The notes under the pieces were generated by a model that was not told where the DNA came from, made no database searches, and was given only the letters and a program-made list of their open reading frames with translations. A stretch of 49,245 bases of DNA from DASZXJ01 sp035545895 (GTDB lineage Bacteria > Planctomycetota > Phycisphaerae > Tepidisphaerales > Tepidisphaeraceae): the NCBI GenBank assembly GCA_035545895.1, contig DASZXJ010000006.1, positions 1-49,245 on the forward strand, written 5' to 3'. Every line of letters starts with the position of its first letter. Within the stretch, counting starts at the first letter, position 1. Made by a program: the position numbers and the translations under genes. Positions 15,866-23,507 of this stretch are shown in pieces.

Positions 15866-16104
15866 GCTCATGGCGAATCCTTTCAGGTAACGCTGTAGGT
15901 TAAGGTTGACGGATCGATGGAGGTCGGAAGGCTGAGAACCAGAGCGCGCAGGCGTTCCGAGGCAAGCACATGCGGCCAGCGGTCCAGAGTACGTGAAATG
16001 AAGTCGTTTGCCCCCTGTGTGCTACCCTACGTTCGCCTATGCTCCCCTATATCCGCGTATATTCGTGTATTTGTTGTAGGTTCGAGTTCTACCTGCGGAG
16101 CTTG

Positions 16105-16164
16105 TTCTGGATTTATATTCTGGAAAACCCGCAGGGACGTTTCTACATTGGTCACACTTCCGAT
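16105..16164 (+). pseudogene. GIY-YIG nuclease N-terminal fragment
   Basis: The frame WIYILENPQGRFYIGHTSD matches the opening GIY-YIG strands (Y-I-L ... F-Y-I-G-H-T) of small UvrC-type nuclease proteins (YhbQ-like). After this the sequence diverges to DRVDWRAFMKNW and lacks the conserved Arg helix and later residues, so the gene is truncated or was never complete here. It lies in the decayed region near tRNA-Gln. Confidence 0.5.
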
Positions 16165-16295
16165 CGAGTTGATTGGAGGGCGTTCATGAAGAATTGGATC
16201 GCTTTCCTCTGTCGCGATGGCGCAAGCGACTTCGAATCCCGCTTGCGCCATCGCGAAAGAACTATTTCCGAATGGAACTTGTGTACAACACAAAT

Positions 16296-17600
16296 CTATT
16301 TTTGCGCTTTGGCGATTTCCACCGCAAATGCGTAGTCAGGACCAAACATATTGGAGCGGAAGATGATGTATTTCATATCCGGCGTGAAGATCGGGTTCGG
16401 TTCCAGGCGATAGTTGTGCTTGGACATGCCGACCAGCTTTTCTGCTTCCATGTGTCCGCCGTGGATCAGGTTCTTGCCGAGCGTTCCGCGATCCTGATTC
16501 ACAACGGGTCGCATGAGGAAAATCCAGGGCGTGGCTTTGCCGCCGTCGCCGGTGAACAGTTTCCCGTCCGGCGATGAGTTGCAGTGGATCGAGGTCATGT
16601 CCGGCGTGTAGTGCAGCCACGTGCGGTCGCCGGTCTCCACATTAAAGCTGGAGACGAATGAACTCTGCATGCCGGACGGATAGTGCAACTGATAAAAGAT
16701 CGTCTTGCCATCGGCACCCCACCACTCGTGGCCTGCAATTTCGTTTTCCATCGTGCGCTGATGAACGAGCTTGTTGCCCGTACCATCGGTATTGATTGTC
16801 CAGATGCGATCGACGCGGCTCCAGCCGCCTTCGTGGCAATACATCAGATGAGTCGGGTCGGCGGGCGAGAACTGCAAGTGGTTCAGCCAGTCGGTGCTGT
16901 GCTCCAAGAGGTTAAAGATTTTTCCGGTTTGCAGATTGATGGTGAACATGGTCATCGGCAGCTTGGCTGCCAGTCGCTGGGCCATCATCTGACCCTTGTT
17001 GGCGGGCTCACCCATATTTTGAGCGCCCATGCGCGAAGGGGCTTGCTGCGGCGTGCCGTCATACGCGCCGCCGGCGTTGGCATCGCCTTCGATATACGTG
17101 CCCGCGCCCAGCGTTTCATCGGCGTTGATCGTGACGACGCTGGCGCGTCGAGGAAGGTCCGCCAGTTTCTTGATCTCGCCGCTTTCCAGGTTGACGGACC
17201 AGAGTGTCGAGAAATACGGTTCCTTCGTCGGCTGGGAGTAATACAACGTCGGCGTCTTGTGTCCGACGATGATGGTCTTGGACGCGCCTTTCACCAGCGT
17301 GCGGGATTGCAAGGTGGTCAGATCGATCACGCCGATCGAATCGGGCGTCATGTACGCCATCTTTTTCCCATCCGGGGTGAACGGGTTGTAGTTGAAATAA
17401 AAGCTGTCGGACCCCGGCTCCTTGGTGAGCCGAATCACGCGATGCCCGGTATCGGCATCGATCCAGGATGTGGGCGGCTCTTCACCCGGTCGGGTGGCGG
17501 GCTGCGCCTGCGCCGCAGAATGGAACCCCGCCGGCATGGCAAACAGCGTCGCCACCGCCAAAATCGCCATCCGACACACACGGTTCGTTCCAATTTTCAT
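16296..17600 (-). CDS. ogl: Secreted oligogalacturonate lyase, PL22 family
   Basis: A 434-residue seven-bladed beta-propeller lyase, expected to split unsaturated or short oligogalacturonides by Mn-dependent beta-elimination in pectin breakdown. Family features in order: DADTGHRVIRLTKEPGSDSF, YNPFTPDGKKMAYM, LQFSPADPTHLMYCHEGGW, GHEWWGADGKTIFY, IHCNSSPDGKLFTGDGG and NPIFTPDMKYIIFRSNMFGP near the end. The His and Gln metal ligands appear present. An N-terminal signal peptide (cleavage after about 35, HSAAQA) is notable, since many PL22 enzymes are cytoplasmic. Start 17600 has AGGAT upstream. No other pectin gene is adjacent. Confidence 0.85.
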   Translation of the reverse strand: MKIGTNRVCRMAILAVATLFAMPAGFHSAAQAQPATRPGEEPPTSWIDADTGHRVIRLTKEPGSDSFYFNYNPFTPDGKKMAYMTPDSIGVIDLTTLQSRTLVKGASKTIIVGHKTPTLYYSQPTKEPYFSTLWSVNLESGEIKKLADLPRRASVVTINADETLGAGTYIEGDANAGGAYDGTPQQAPSRMGAQNMGEPANKGQMMAQRLAAKLPMTMFTINLQTGKIFNLLEHSTDWLNHLQFSPADPTHLMYCHEGGWSRVDRIWTINTDGTGNKLVHQRTMENEIAGHEWWGADGKTIFYQLHYPSGMQSSFVSSFNVETGDRTWLHYTPDMTSIHCNSSPDGKLFTGDGGKATPWIFLMRPVVNQDRGTLGKNLIHGGHMEAEKLVGMSKHNYRLEPNPIFTPDMKYIIFRSNMFGPDYAFAVEIAKAQK

Positions 17601-17632
17601 GCTTTTAATCCTTTCGGTTGGGCACAAGCAGG

Positions 17633-17638
17633 TATAAT
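17633..17638 (+). promoter_or_regulatory. Putative -10 box for the small ORF pair
   Basis: A perfect TATAAT lies about 67 bases before the DUF4926-like start. A recognisable -35 at proper spacing is not evident. Confidence rests on the hexamer and intergenic position only. Confidence 0.4.
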
Positions 17639-17704
17639 TACTGCTGATCAGGCAATTGGTTGATGGTCTCATTTTCATTATGCTTATCGAATGAAGTGAA
17701 TCGC

Positions 17705-17953
17705 ATGACCCTTGAGTTGTACAAGCAGGTTGCCCTTCGATGCGATGTTCCCGCGGATCGTCTTCGCGCTGGCGATTTAGCGACCCTGGTGGATATCGTC
17801 CCCGGACCGGCTGGTAAACCTCAAGGCGCGATCCTCGAGTTCTTTAACGCCGTCGGCGAATCGATTTGTGTCACCACAGTCAGCGTCGAAGACGTCGAAC
17901 CACTGACCGCTGATGAAATTCTTGCAGTCAGGCCGCTGGCTAGAGCGGGGTAA
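17705..17953 (+). CDS. DUF4926-like small protein
   Basis: An 82-residue acidic soluble protein. LYKQVALRCDVPADRLRAGD and LATLVDIVPG, then AILEFFNAVGE and SVEDVEPLT, fit the DUF4926 pattern (a small beta-barrel: valve-like D.P...L..GdvGtvV.iy). DUF4926 proteins often sit in small two-gene units with another short protein, sometimes read as toxin-antitoxin or immunity pairs. The neighbour here (18008-18307) is not the usual partner that I know. Function is unknown. Confidence 0.65.
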   Translation: MTLELYKQVALRCDVPADRLRAGDLATLVDIVPGPAGKPQGAILEFFNAVGESICVTTVSVEDVEPLTADEILAVRPLARAG

Positions 17954-18007
17954 GTGTTCAATAAAGAGGCTTCACCAACGCCCCATGTCCATCCTCGGAG
18001 CTTAATC

Positions 18008-18307
18008 ATGATTCAGGATACCAAGGTTTATTCAATCACCTTCCGCGATTCGCGTGGCTACGCACTGACGAAATTGCAGCACGACCTGTTCCATGGCGTG
18101 CGATGCCTTAAGGGAATTTCACGCTCGCCGAAAAATGACCACTGGATTGAAGGCAAATACGTGTATATCCCGGTCGATCAGATTTGCGCCATCGTTGAGT
18201 TTGACTCATGGAACGATTTCACCGCCGCCTGCAAGCAAGTGGACGGTCATTCGGTACAACCAACCACAGCAACCGCGAGCAAACGAAAATCGAAAAAGCG
18301 ACGCTAA
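18008..18307 (+). CDS. Hypothetical small protein with basic tail
   Basis: A 99-residue protein that I do not recognise. ATG 18008 has CGGAG seven bases upstream. The body (VYSITFRDSRGYALTKL, KYVYIPVDQICAIVEFDSW) looks like a compact alpha/beta fold. The C-terminus is Thr/Ala-rich and ends KRKSKKRR, which could bind nucleic acid. It follows the DUF4926-like gene by 54 bp and is likely cotranscribed. No membrane segment or signal peptide is seen. Confidence 0.55.
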   Translation: MIQDTKVYSITFRDSRGYALTKLQHDLFHGVRCLKGISRSPKNDHWIEGKYVYIPVDQICAIVEFDSWNDFTAACKQVDGHSVQPTTATASKRKSKKRR

Positions 18308-18340
18308 ACGCGCTTGTTCGTTCCGATTTCTTCGGGTTGG

Positions 18341-18360
18341 CCACGGACGAAAGTCCGTGG
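18341..18360 (+). terminator. GAAA-capped hairpin between convergent genes
   Basis: CCACGGAC-GAAA-GTCCGTGG is a perfect 8-bp stem with a GNRA tetraloop. A second imperfect hairpin (GTCAC-ACGGC-GTGAC) follows at 18372-18386. Both sit between the convergent 18307 (+) and 18411 (-) gene ends and may stop transcription in both directions. There is no strong U-tract. Confidence 0.55.
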
Positions 18361-18410
18361 AAATCGTCCAGTCACACGGCGTGACGATCCGGGCAAAGAT
18401 GGGTTGGCCA

Positions 18411-18917
18411 TTAACGGGGATTGATCGCGATCGCATAGGCCTGGTAATCGGTTGAAAGGGGTTTGCCGCCGGCGAGCCTAATCATTGAATTGAGTTGCCC
18501 GCGATGATGCGTCGCGTGATTGGTCACATGCACGAGCAATTGCCACAGCGGTATGACGAACGACTCGTTACGCAGATTGATATAACCGATTGAAGCGGCC
18601 AACGATTGCGGCGACTGTTTTTTCAGGAAATTCGTGAATCGCTGGTGGATGGATGTCCACTCCGGCTCGATTGAGCTTCGGGCAGCCATTCGCGGTTCAT
18701 CGAACAGCCAGACAACTTTTTGTCCCTCAAACCGTTGTAGCCAGGTATTTTGGGCGGCCAGCTCGTGCAGCATGATTTTGTGGATATTGCCGAACGACCA
18801 GCCGCGGTCCTTGAAATATTCTTCATCGATGATCGACCGGGCCGCATCGAGCTGCCGAAGGTCGGCCCACTTGACGTATTCATATAAATGCGAGAAGTAT
18901 TCGGGCGGCGGGATCAT
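18411..18917 (-). CDS. DinB/DfsB-family protein
   Basis: A 168-residue four-helix-bundle protein of the DinB superfamily, which includes metal-dependent thiol S-transferases (bacillithiol or mycothiol type). The usual His triad is visible: H51 in IMLHELAAQ, and H134 and H138 in HVTNHATHHRGQL. Length fits. Start 18917 is decided by AGGAG about six bases upstream; a longer open frame continues upstream but runs antisense into the SDR gene. It is divergent from the SDR, with only 27 bp between starts. The substrate is unknown. Confidence 0.85.
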   Translation of the reverse strand: MIPPPEYFSHLYEYVKWADLRQLDAARSIIDEEYFKDRGWSFGNIHKIMLHELAAQNTWLQRFEGQKVVWLFDEPRMAARSSIEPEWTSIHQRFTNFLKKQSPQSLAASIGYINLRNESFVIPLWQLLVHVTNHATHHRGQLNSMIRLAGGKPLSTDYQAYAIAINPR

Positions 18918-18944
18918 CGTTATCTCCTCGGCGGACATTATTTC

Positions 18945-19664
18945 ATGGCATTGAAGACTCGTCGAGTTGCACTGGTGACCGGAGGCGCGATTCGCGTCGG
19001 CCGGGCCATCGTCAGACAACTGAACGAGATGGGCTTCGACATCGGCTTCACTTATCACAGCAGCGCATCCGAGGCAAATCGTTTGGCGAAAAGCCTGGCC
19101 GGACGATCGATCGCGATCCAGGCCGATCTGACCCAGCCAAAGCACGCTTGCAAGATTGTGCTTGACGAGATGACCAAAACGTTTGGCCGGCTTGATGTTT
19201 TGGTCAATAACGCATCGATTTATGTGCCGGGCAATCAGCAGAGCAAACAGATGATGGCGATCCATTTCGGATCGCCCAGATTGCTTGGCCAGTTGTTCGA
19301 AAAACAGCTTCGCAAATCCAAGGGCCATATCGTGAACATGGTCGATGCGCTCGCGAAAAAACCACCCAAGGAATTCGAGGCCTACGGCGCATCCAAATCA
19401 GCGCTATGGGATCTCACTTTGGAGCAAGCCCGGCAGTTGGGCCCCGAAGTCACGGTCAACGGCATCGCCCCCGGCGTGGTCGAGTGGCCCAAGGGATACC
19501 CAATGGCTGCCCGCAGGCGATATTTGCGCCATGTGCCGCTCAACCGGGCGGGCACACCCGAGGACGTCGCCAAACTCGTCGCCTTTCTGGTTACGGATGG
19601 CACATATATCAATGGCCAGATCATTCGGTTGGACGGGGGCAGATCGATCTCTCAATCCTCTTAA
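18945..19664 (+). CDS. Pteridine-reductase-like SDR oxidoreductase
   Basis: A 239-residue short-chain dehydrogenase. The nucleotide motif TGGAIRVGRAI (12-22) has the Arg seen in PTR1/FolM-type NADPH enzymes, and VNNAS is at about 86-90. The catalytic region reads HIVNMVDA (128-135), then Y147xxxK151. NMVDA, where Asp replaces the usual catalytic Ser, is the hallmark of trypanosomatid PTR1, so a dihydropteridine or dihydrofolate reductase role is a reasonable guess. No folate gene is nearby. It is divergent from DinB by 27 bp, so promoters must overlap the other gene. No good ribosome-binding site precedes the ATG. Confidence 0.8.
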   Translation: MALKTRRVALVTGGAIRVGRAIVRQLNEMGFDIGFTYHSSASEANRLAKSLAGRSIAIQADLTQPKHACKIVLDEMTKTFGRLDVLVNNASIYVPGNQQSKQMMAIHFGSPRLLGQLFEKQLRKSKGHIVNMVDALAKKPPKEFEAYGASKSALWDLTLEQARQLGPEVTVNGIAPGVVEWPKGYPMAARRRYLRHVPLNRAGTPEDVAKLVAFLVTDGTYINGQIIRLDGGRSISQSS

Positions 19665-19744
19665 GGCCATATCCTATAAAGGCTTAGACCAAGACCTTAC
19701 GGACGCGTCAGTTTTCTCGACATTTCGGTGATTTTCTGGGACCA

Positions 19745-19750
19745 TATAAT
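19745..19750 (+). promoter_or_regulatory. Putative -10 box for the phoH operon
   Basis: TATAAT lies 34 bases before the first possible phoH start, in the 119-bp gap after the SDR gene. The best -35 candidate (TTTCGG) is poor. It is a plausible promoter for the phoH-pgpH-ybeY-corC run. Confidence 0.4.
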
Positions 19751-19783
19751 CCCAAGGAAGTAACCCAACCGCTCAATGGAGTA

Positions 19784-20734
19784 TTGCTCGACGTTGTGAA
19801 TCTCAATATTGCACTAGAACAACCCCAGAAGAAGCTGGCCTTGTTCGGCTCGTCCGACAGGTACTTGCGCATGCTCCGGGAAAGCCTCGGCGTGCAGGTT
19901 GTGGCGCGCGATGATGAATTGAGGTTAAGCGGTGAACGCGATCAGGTTTCCAAAGCCGCCGCTGTGATCGACCAAATGCAGCGAAAGCTTCGCAAACAGG
20001 ATTGGCTGACCAGTGACGACGTCGGCCAGGCTTTGCGTGATGTAACCGAGGCGGATCGTGAGAACCGCGAAGGCGAAATCGATGTATACATTAAGGGCCA
20101 CGGTATTAAGCCGAAAACCGAGGGCCAGAAACGATATGTCGAAGCAGCGTTGTCGAAGGATTTGACGTTTTGCGTCGGCCCGGCCGGTACGGGCAAGACG
20201 TATCTTGCCGTCGCGATGGCAGCGTCTTTGCTGAAGCGAGGCCAGGTGAAGCGGATCGTGCTCGCCAGGCCCGCTGTTGAAGCCGGCGAACGACTGGGAT
20301 TTTTGCCGGGCGATTTGCAGGCAAAAGTGAATCCGTACCTCAGGCCCCTGTTCGACGCGTTGCACGACATGATGGAATTCGAACAGGTGAAGCGCTTCAT
20401 GGTCAACGATGTGATCGAGGTGATCCCGCTTGCGTTTATGCGCGGGCGAACGCTGAACGATAGCGTAATCATTCTTGATGAAGCACAGAATACGACGGCT
20501 TCGCAGATGTTGATGTTCCTGACCCGGCTGGGACACAACAGCAAGATGATCGTGACCGGCGATGTCACCCAAGTCGATCTGCCCGCCAATGTTGAAAGCG
20601 GCCTGATCGACGCGATGCGAAAGTTGCGTGGGATCAAAGATATCGGAATGGTCGAGCTGGAACGTGGCGATATTGTGAGACACCGGCTGGTGCAGAATAT
20701 CGTCAATGCATACGAGAAAAACGGTCAGTCCTAA
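19784..20734 (+). CDS. phoH: PhoH-family ATPase
   Basis: A 316-residue PhoH-like (PhoL/YbeZ) ATPase, usually linked to ribosome maturation and RNA metabolism with YbeY. The N-terminal KH-like part comes first, then Walker A GPAGTGKTYLA (132-142), LARPAVEAGERLGFLPGDL, Walker B VIILDEAQN (228-236) and TGDVTQVDLP. The start is uncertain: TTG 19784 has GGAG only two bases upstream and GTG 19796 is also possible; no in-frame ATG fits. It heads a run with pgpH, ybeY and corC, the classic phoH-ybeY context. Confidence 0.93.
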   Translation: MLDVVNLNIALEQPQKKLALFGSSDRYLRMLRESLGVQVVARDDELRLSGERDQVSKAAAVIDQMQRKLRKQDWLTSDDVGQALRDVTEADRENREGEIDVYIKGHGIKPKTEGQKRYVEAALSKDLTFCVGPAGTGKTYLAVAMAASLLKRGQVKRIVLARPAVEAGERLGFLPGDLQAKVNPYLRPLFDALHDMMEFEQVKRFMVNDVIEVIPLAFMRGRTLNDSVIILDEAQNTTASQMLMFLTRLGHNSKMIVTGDVTQVDLPANVESGLIDAMRKLRGIKDIGMVELERGDIVRHRLVQNIVNAYEKNGQS

Positions 20735-20745
20735 CGAGAACAGAT

Positions 20746-23019
20746 ATGTTTGGTAATACCAAATCCACTGCTCGCCGCGAGGAAATCCGCAAGAATCGTC
20801 CCGATGCGGGAATTACGTTCATGACGCGCATGCGTGCCGAAGGCATGCTGGTGTCGCTGGCGGTTGCCGTTGTCTTTTGCATCGCAGCGACTGCGATCCT
20901 GGTGATGCGCGAGGATGTCGTTCACTATCGTCCGGGTGAATGGACGACGCACGACATCGTTGCCCGCGTGGATTTTCCGTATCGGGACGAACGTCTTCTC
21001 AATGCGGCCCATGAAGTTGCGAGAAACAGCCAGCCGCGTATTTATCGCCAGGTTCAGCCGGATATCTGGAAATCCATTGAAGATGAATTGCTCGCCCTGC
21101 CCGATCGGGTCAAGGGCATGACGCTGGTCGAGTTGCCGCAGGAATTGGGCGCGATTCTCGACGCGGGCTCATTGGCCAAGCTTCAGGAATTCCAGGCAGC
21201 CCCGCAGAGGCAGGAATATGAACAATCGGTTCACAGTTACGTCGATTCCATTCGCCAGCTCAATCTGATCATCCTGCCTGAGGATCAGCGCAAGGAGGAT
21301 TTGACCAGGATCATTTCGGTGATTGCCAACAACGTCAATACGCCTATCCGAACGGAAGCAAGCACGTTCAATCTGAAGATGGCGGATGAAATCGCGACAC
21401 GGTTTCTGCTGCCTGCACAGCGCAATTTCACGCTGGCGCTTCAATCCAAGGTGGTCGCGCTCACCAAAAGCCGCCTGGGTATCACTTATACCCTGGACGA
21501 GGCGGCGACCACCAAAGCGAAGAACGACGCGGAGGCATCCGTCAGTCCCAACGCCGGCGATTTGGTGAAAGCCGCCAACACGCCCATCGTCAAGGTGGAC
21601 CCGGGCGGCGGAAAGATCAGCGAGGAAGACTGGATTTTGCTCAAAGCCGAAAACGATGAATATCTTCGCAAGCTGGGCCCGGCGCGGCTTGCCCAGCGCG
21701 CGGGACTAGCGGGCGTTGCAATTCTGCTCACGTTCATCATGTGCGTCTATACCGCGACCTTCCAGCCAAAAATTGTACGCAATCATGCGCGGGCGATTGC
21801 AATTGCAGTCCTGCTTTTGTCGATGATGCTTCTCGCGACCGTCGCGGCACTGAGCAGCAATTCGCTTTACCTGTTTGCCGTTGCGCCGACCATTCTGGTC
21901 GCGATGATCCTTTCGATTGCTTACAACCAGCGTTTTGCACTGGGGCTGGCGACGTTCCACGCGATCCTGGTGACATTTGCCATCGATGCCGACCTGAGCT
22001 TTCTGCTGATCCTTGAATCGGGCGTCGTTGTCGCCTGCTTCCTGCTGGATGACCTTCGCACTCGCAGCAAACTGATCGAGGTGGGCGGTCTGACGGCGAT
22101 GGCATTGATCGTCGCCACGTCGGCGGCGGGATTGCTGAGCTTTGATCCGCTGCAGTACATCGCCAGGCAATGTCTCTATGCCGGCGCAGCCGGGCTGGCT
22201 GTGGGATTTGTCGTTTTGGGCATCCTTCCGTTCATCGAAAAGGCATTTCGCATCACGACCAATATGACTTTGCTTGAGCTGGCCGATGCAAGCCAGCCGC
22301 TGCTGCGACGCCTGGCGATCGAAGCGCCGGGCACGTACAACCACAGCCTGCAGGTCGCCACGCTCGCGGAAGAAGCCGCCGAAGCCATCGGCGCCAACTC
22401 GCTGCTTTGCCGCGTCGCCAGCTATTACCATGACGTTGGCAAGATCAACAAGGCAGATTACTTCGTGGAAAACCAGAGCAATGGCGAAAATCGGCACATC
22501 AATCTGTCGCCGAGTGTTTCACTTCTGATCATCATCGGCCATGTGAAAGACGGGTTGGAACTCGCACGGGAATATAATCTTCCGACCAGCATCTTTCCGT
22601 TCATCCAGCAGCATCATGGCACGACGCTGGTTGAATATTTCTATCAGCGCGCCTGCGACACCTGTACGCCCGATCAACCCGACGTGAGCGAAACACAATA
22701 TCGTTATCCCGGCCCTAAGCCCAAAAGCCGCGAAATTGCGATTCTCATGCTTGCCGATGCGATGGAAAGTGCCGCCCGGACGATGTCCGAACCAACCGCC
22801 AACCGTATTGAATCGCTCGTTCACGAGATTACCCTGCGGCGGCTGCAGGATGGCCAGCTCACCGAGTGCGACCTGACGATGCGCGATCTGGAACGCATTG
22901 AGCGGTCATTTGCGAAAACGTTGATGGGCATTTATCACGGACGGATTGCCTATCCCTCAACCAGCGCTTTGGCGTCGTCATCGGCCCAAACCGAGCCTCC
23001 TGCCGCAAAGACTGCATGA
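20746..23019 (+). CDS. pgpH: PgpH-type cyclic-di-AMP phosphodiesterase (7TM-HD)
   Basis: A 757-residue membrane protein: one helix (about 33-55), an extracellular 7TMR-HDED domain (about 65-310), about seven membrane helices (325-510) and a cytoplasmic HD domain. HD-motif residues are visible: NHSLQVATLAEEAAEAIG (about 531), YYHDVGK (about 560-566) and QQHHGT (about 623). Characterised members hydrolyse c-di-AMP to pApA. Length fits. It follows phoH by 11 bp and overlaps ybeY by four bases (ATGA). The signal for its extracellular domain is unknown. Confidence 0.94.
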   Translation: MFGNTKSTARREEIRKNRPDAGITFMTRMRAEGMLVSLAVAVVFCIAATAILVMREDVVHYRPGEWTTHDIVARVDFPYRDERLLNAAHEVARNSQPRIYRQVQPDIWKSIEDELLALPDRVKGMTLVELPQELGAILDAGSLAKLQEFQAAPQRQEYEQSVHSYVDSIRQLNLIILPEDQRKEDLTRIISVIANNVNTPIRTEASTFNLKMADEIATRFLLPAQRNFTLALQSKVVALTKSRLGITYTLDEAATTKAKNDAEASVSPNAGDLVKAANTPIVKVDPGGGKISEEDWILLKAENDEYLRKLGPARLAQRAGLAGVAILLTFIMCVYTATFQPKIVRNHARAIAIAVLLLSMMLLATVAALSSNSLYLFAVAPTILVAMILSIAYNQRFALGLATFHAILVTFAIDADLSFLLILESGVVVACFLLDDLRTRSKLIEVGGLTAMALIVATSAAGLLSFDPLQYIARQCLYAGAAGLAVGFVVLGILPFIEKAFRITTNMTLLELADASQPLLRRLAIEAPGTYNHSLQVATLAEEAAEAIGANSLLCRVASYYHDVGKINKADYFVENQSNGENRHINLSPSVSLLIIIGHVKDGLELAREYNLPTSIFPFIQQHHGTTLVEYFYQRACDTCTPDQPDVSETQYRYPGPKPKSREIAILMLADAMESAARTMSEPTANRIESLVHEITLRRLQDGQLTECDLTMRDLERIERSFAKTLMGIYHGRIAYPSTSALASSSAQTEPPAAKTA

Positions 23020-23507
23020 GCAGAATCGCCATGGCACGCCGGAAGTTGCTGCTGACCATTACAGCCAGTGGGACCGCCCGCAGCCATGTTCCCATGCTTC
23101 AATCCCATTTGAGACGCGCTCACGCATTATGCCGTTCGAAACTGATGGAATTGAGCGTTGTTCTGGCTGGGGACAATCTGATGAGCGACTTGCATAAACA
23201 ATTCATGAATATCGAGGGCCCGACGGACGTGCTCACTTTTCCGCTCGATGCCGATTCCAAAGGCCGACCGATCAGCGGCGAAGTATTTGTTTGCGTTCCC
23301 GAGGCTCGCCGGCAATCGCGAAGGCTCGGCACGAACGTCAATGATGAAGTGCTTTTGTACGCCTTGCATGGTTTATTGCACTTGAGCGGCTGGGACGATA
23401 GAACCGCCGCGCAGTACCGTCGAATGCATAGGAAGGAAGATACAATTTTGAAGCAACTGGGCATTGGGCCGGTGTTTTCCATCGTTTCCCGGAAAGGAAA
23501 ACGATGA
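23016..23507 (+). CDS. ybeY: Endoribonuclease YbeY
   Basis: A 163-residue YbeY, the zinc-dependent RNase involved in 16S rRNA 3'-end maturation and ribosome quality control. The core has GPTDVLTFPLD and GEVFVCVPEA, then the metal motif HGLLHLSGWDD (H118, H122, D128). Most bacterial YbeY carry H at the third position (HGxLHLxGYDH); here it is Asp. Asp is an accepted third ligand in other H-x3-H-x5 metalloenzymes, so activity may be kept. Four-base overlaps link it to pgpH and to the CBS gene. Confidence 0.93.
   Translation: MSRIAMARRKLLLTITASGTARSHVPMLQSHLRRAHALCRSKLMELSVVLAGDNLMSDLHKQFMNIEGPTDVLTFPLDADSKGRPISGEVFVCVPEARRQSRRLGTNVNDEVLLYALHGLLHLSGWDDRTAAQYRRMHRKEDTILKQLGIGPVFSIVSRKGKR

Larger units (their letters stand above)
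15587..16295. other. Gene-poor stretch with degraded fragments
   Basis: This 0.7 kb between tRNA-Gln and the lyase has no intact gene. It holds an integrase-like peptide fragment (about 15748-15865), a word-repeat region (CTCCCCTATATCCGCGTATATTCGTGTAT split across about 16038-16068) and a GIY-YIG start fragment (about 16105-16164). Together they look like the remains of inserted DNA. Confidence 0.55.

Noticed and set aside
16039..16335. Intact GIY-YIG gene
   Set aside because: Only the first 20 or so residues match; the rest of the domain is absent and the frame runs into the lyase 3' end.
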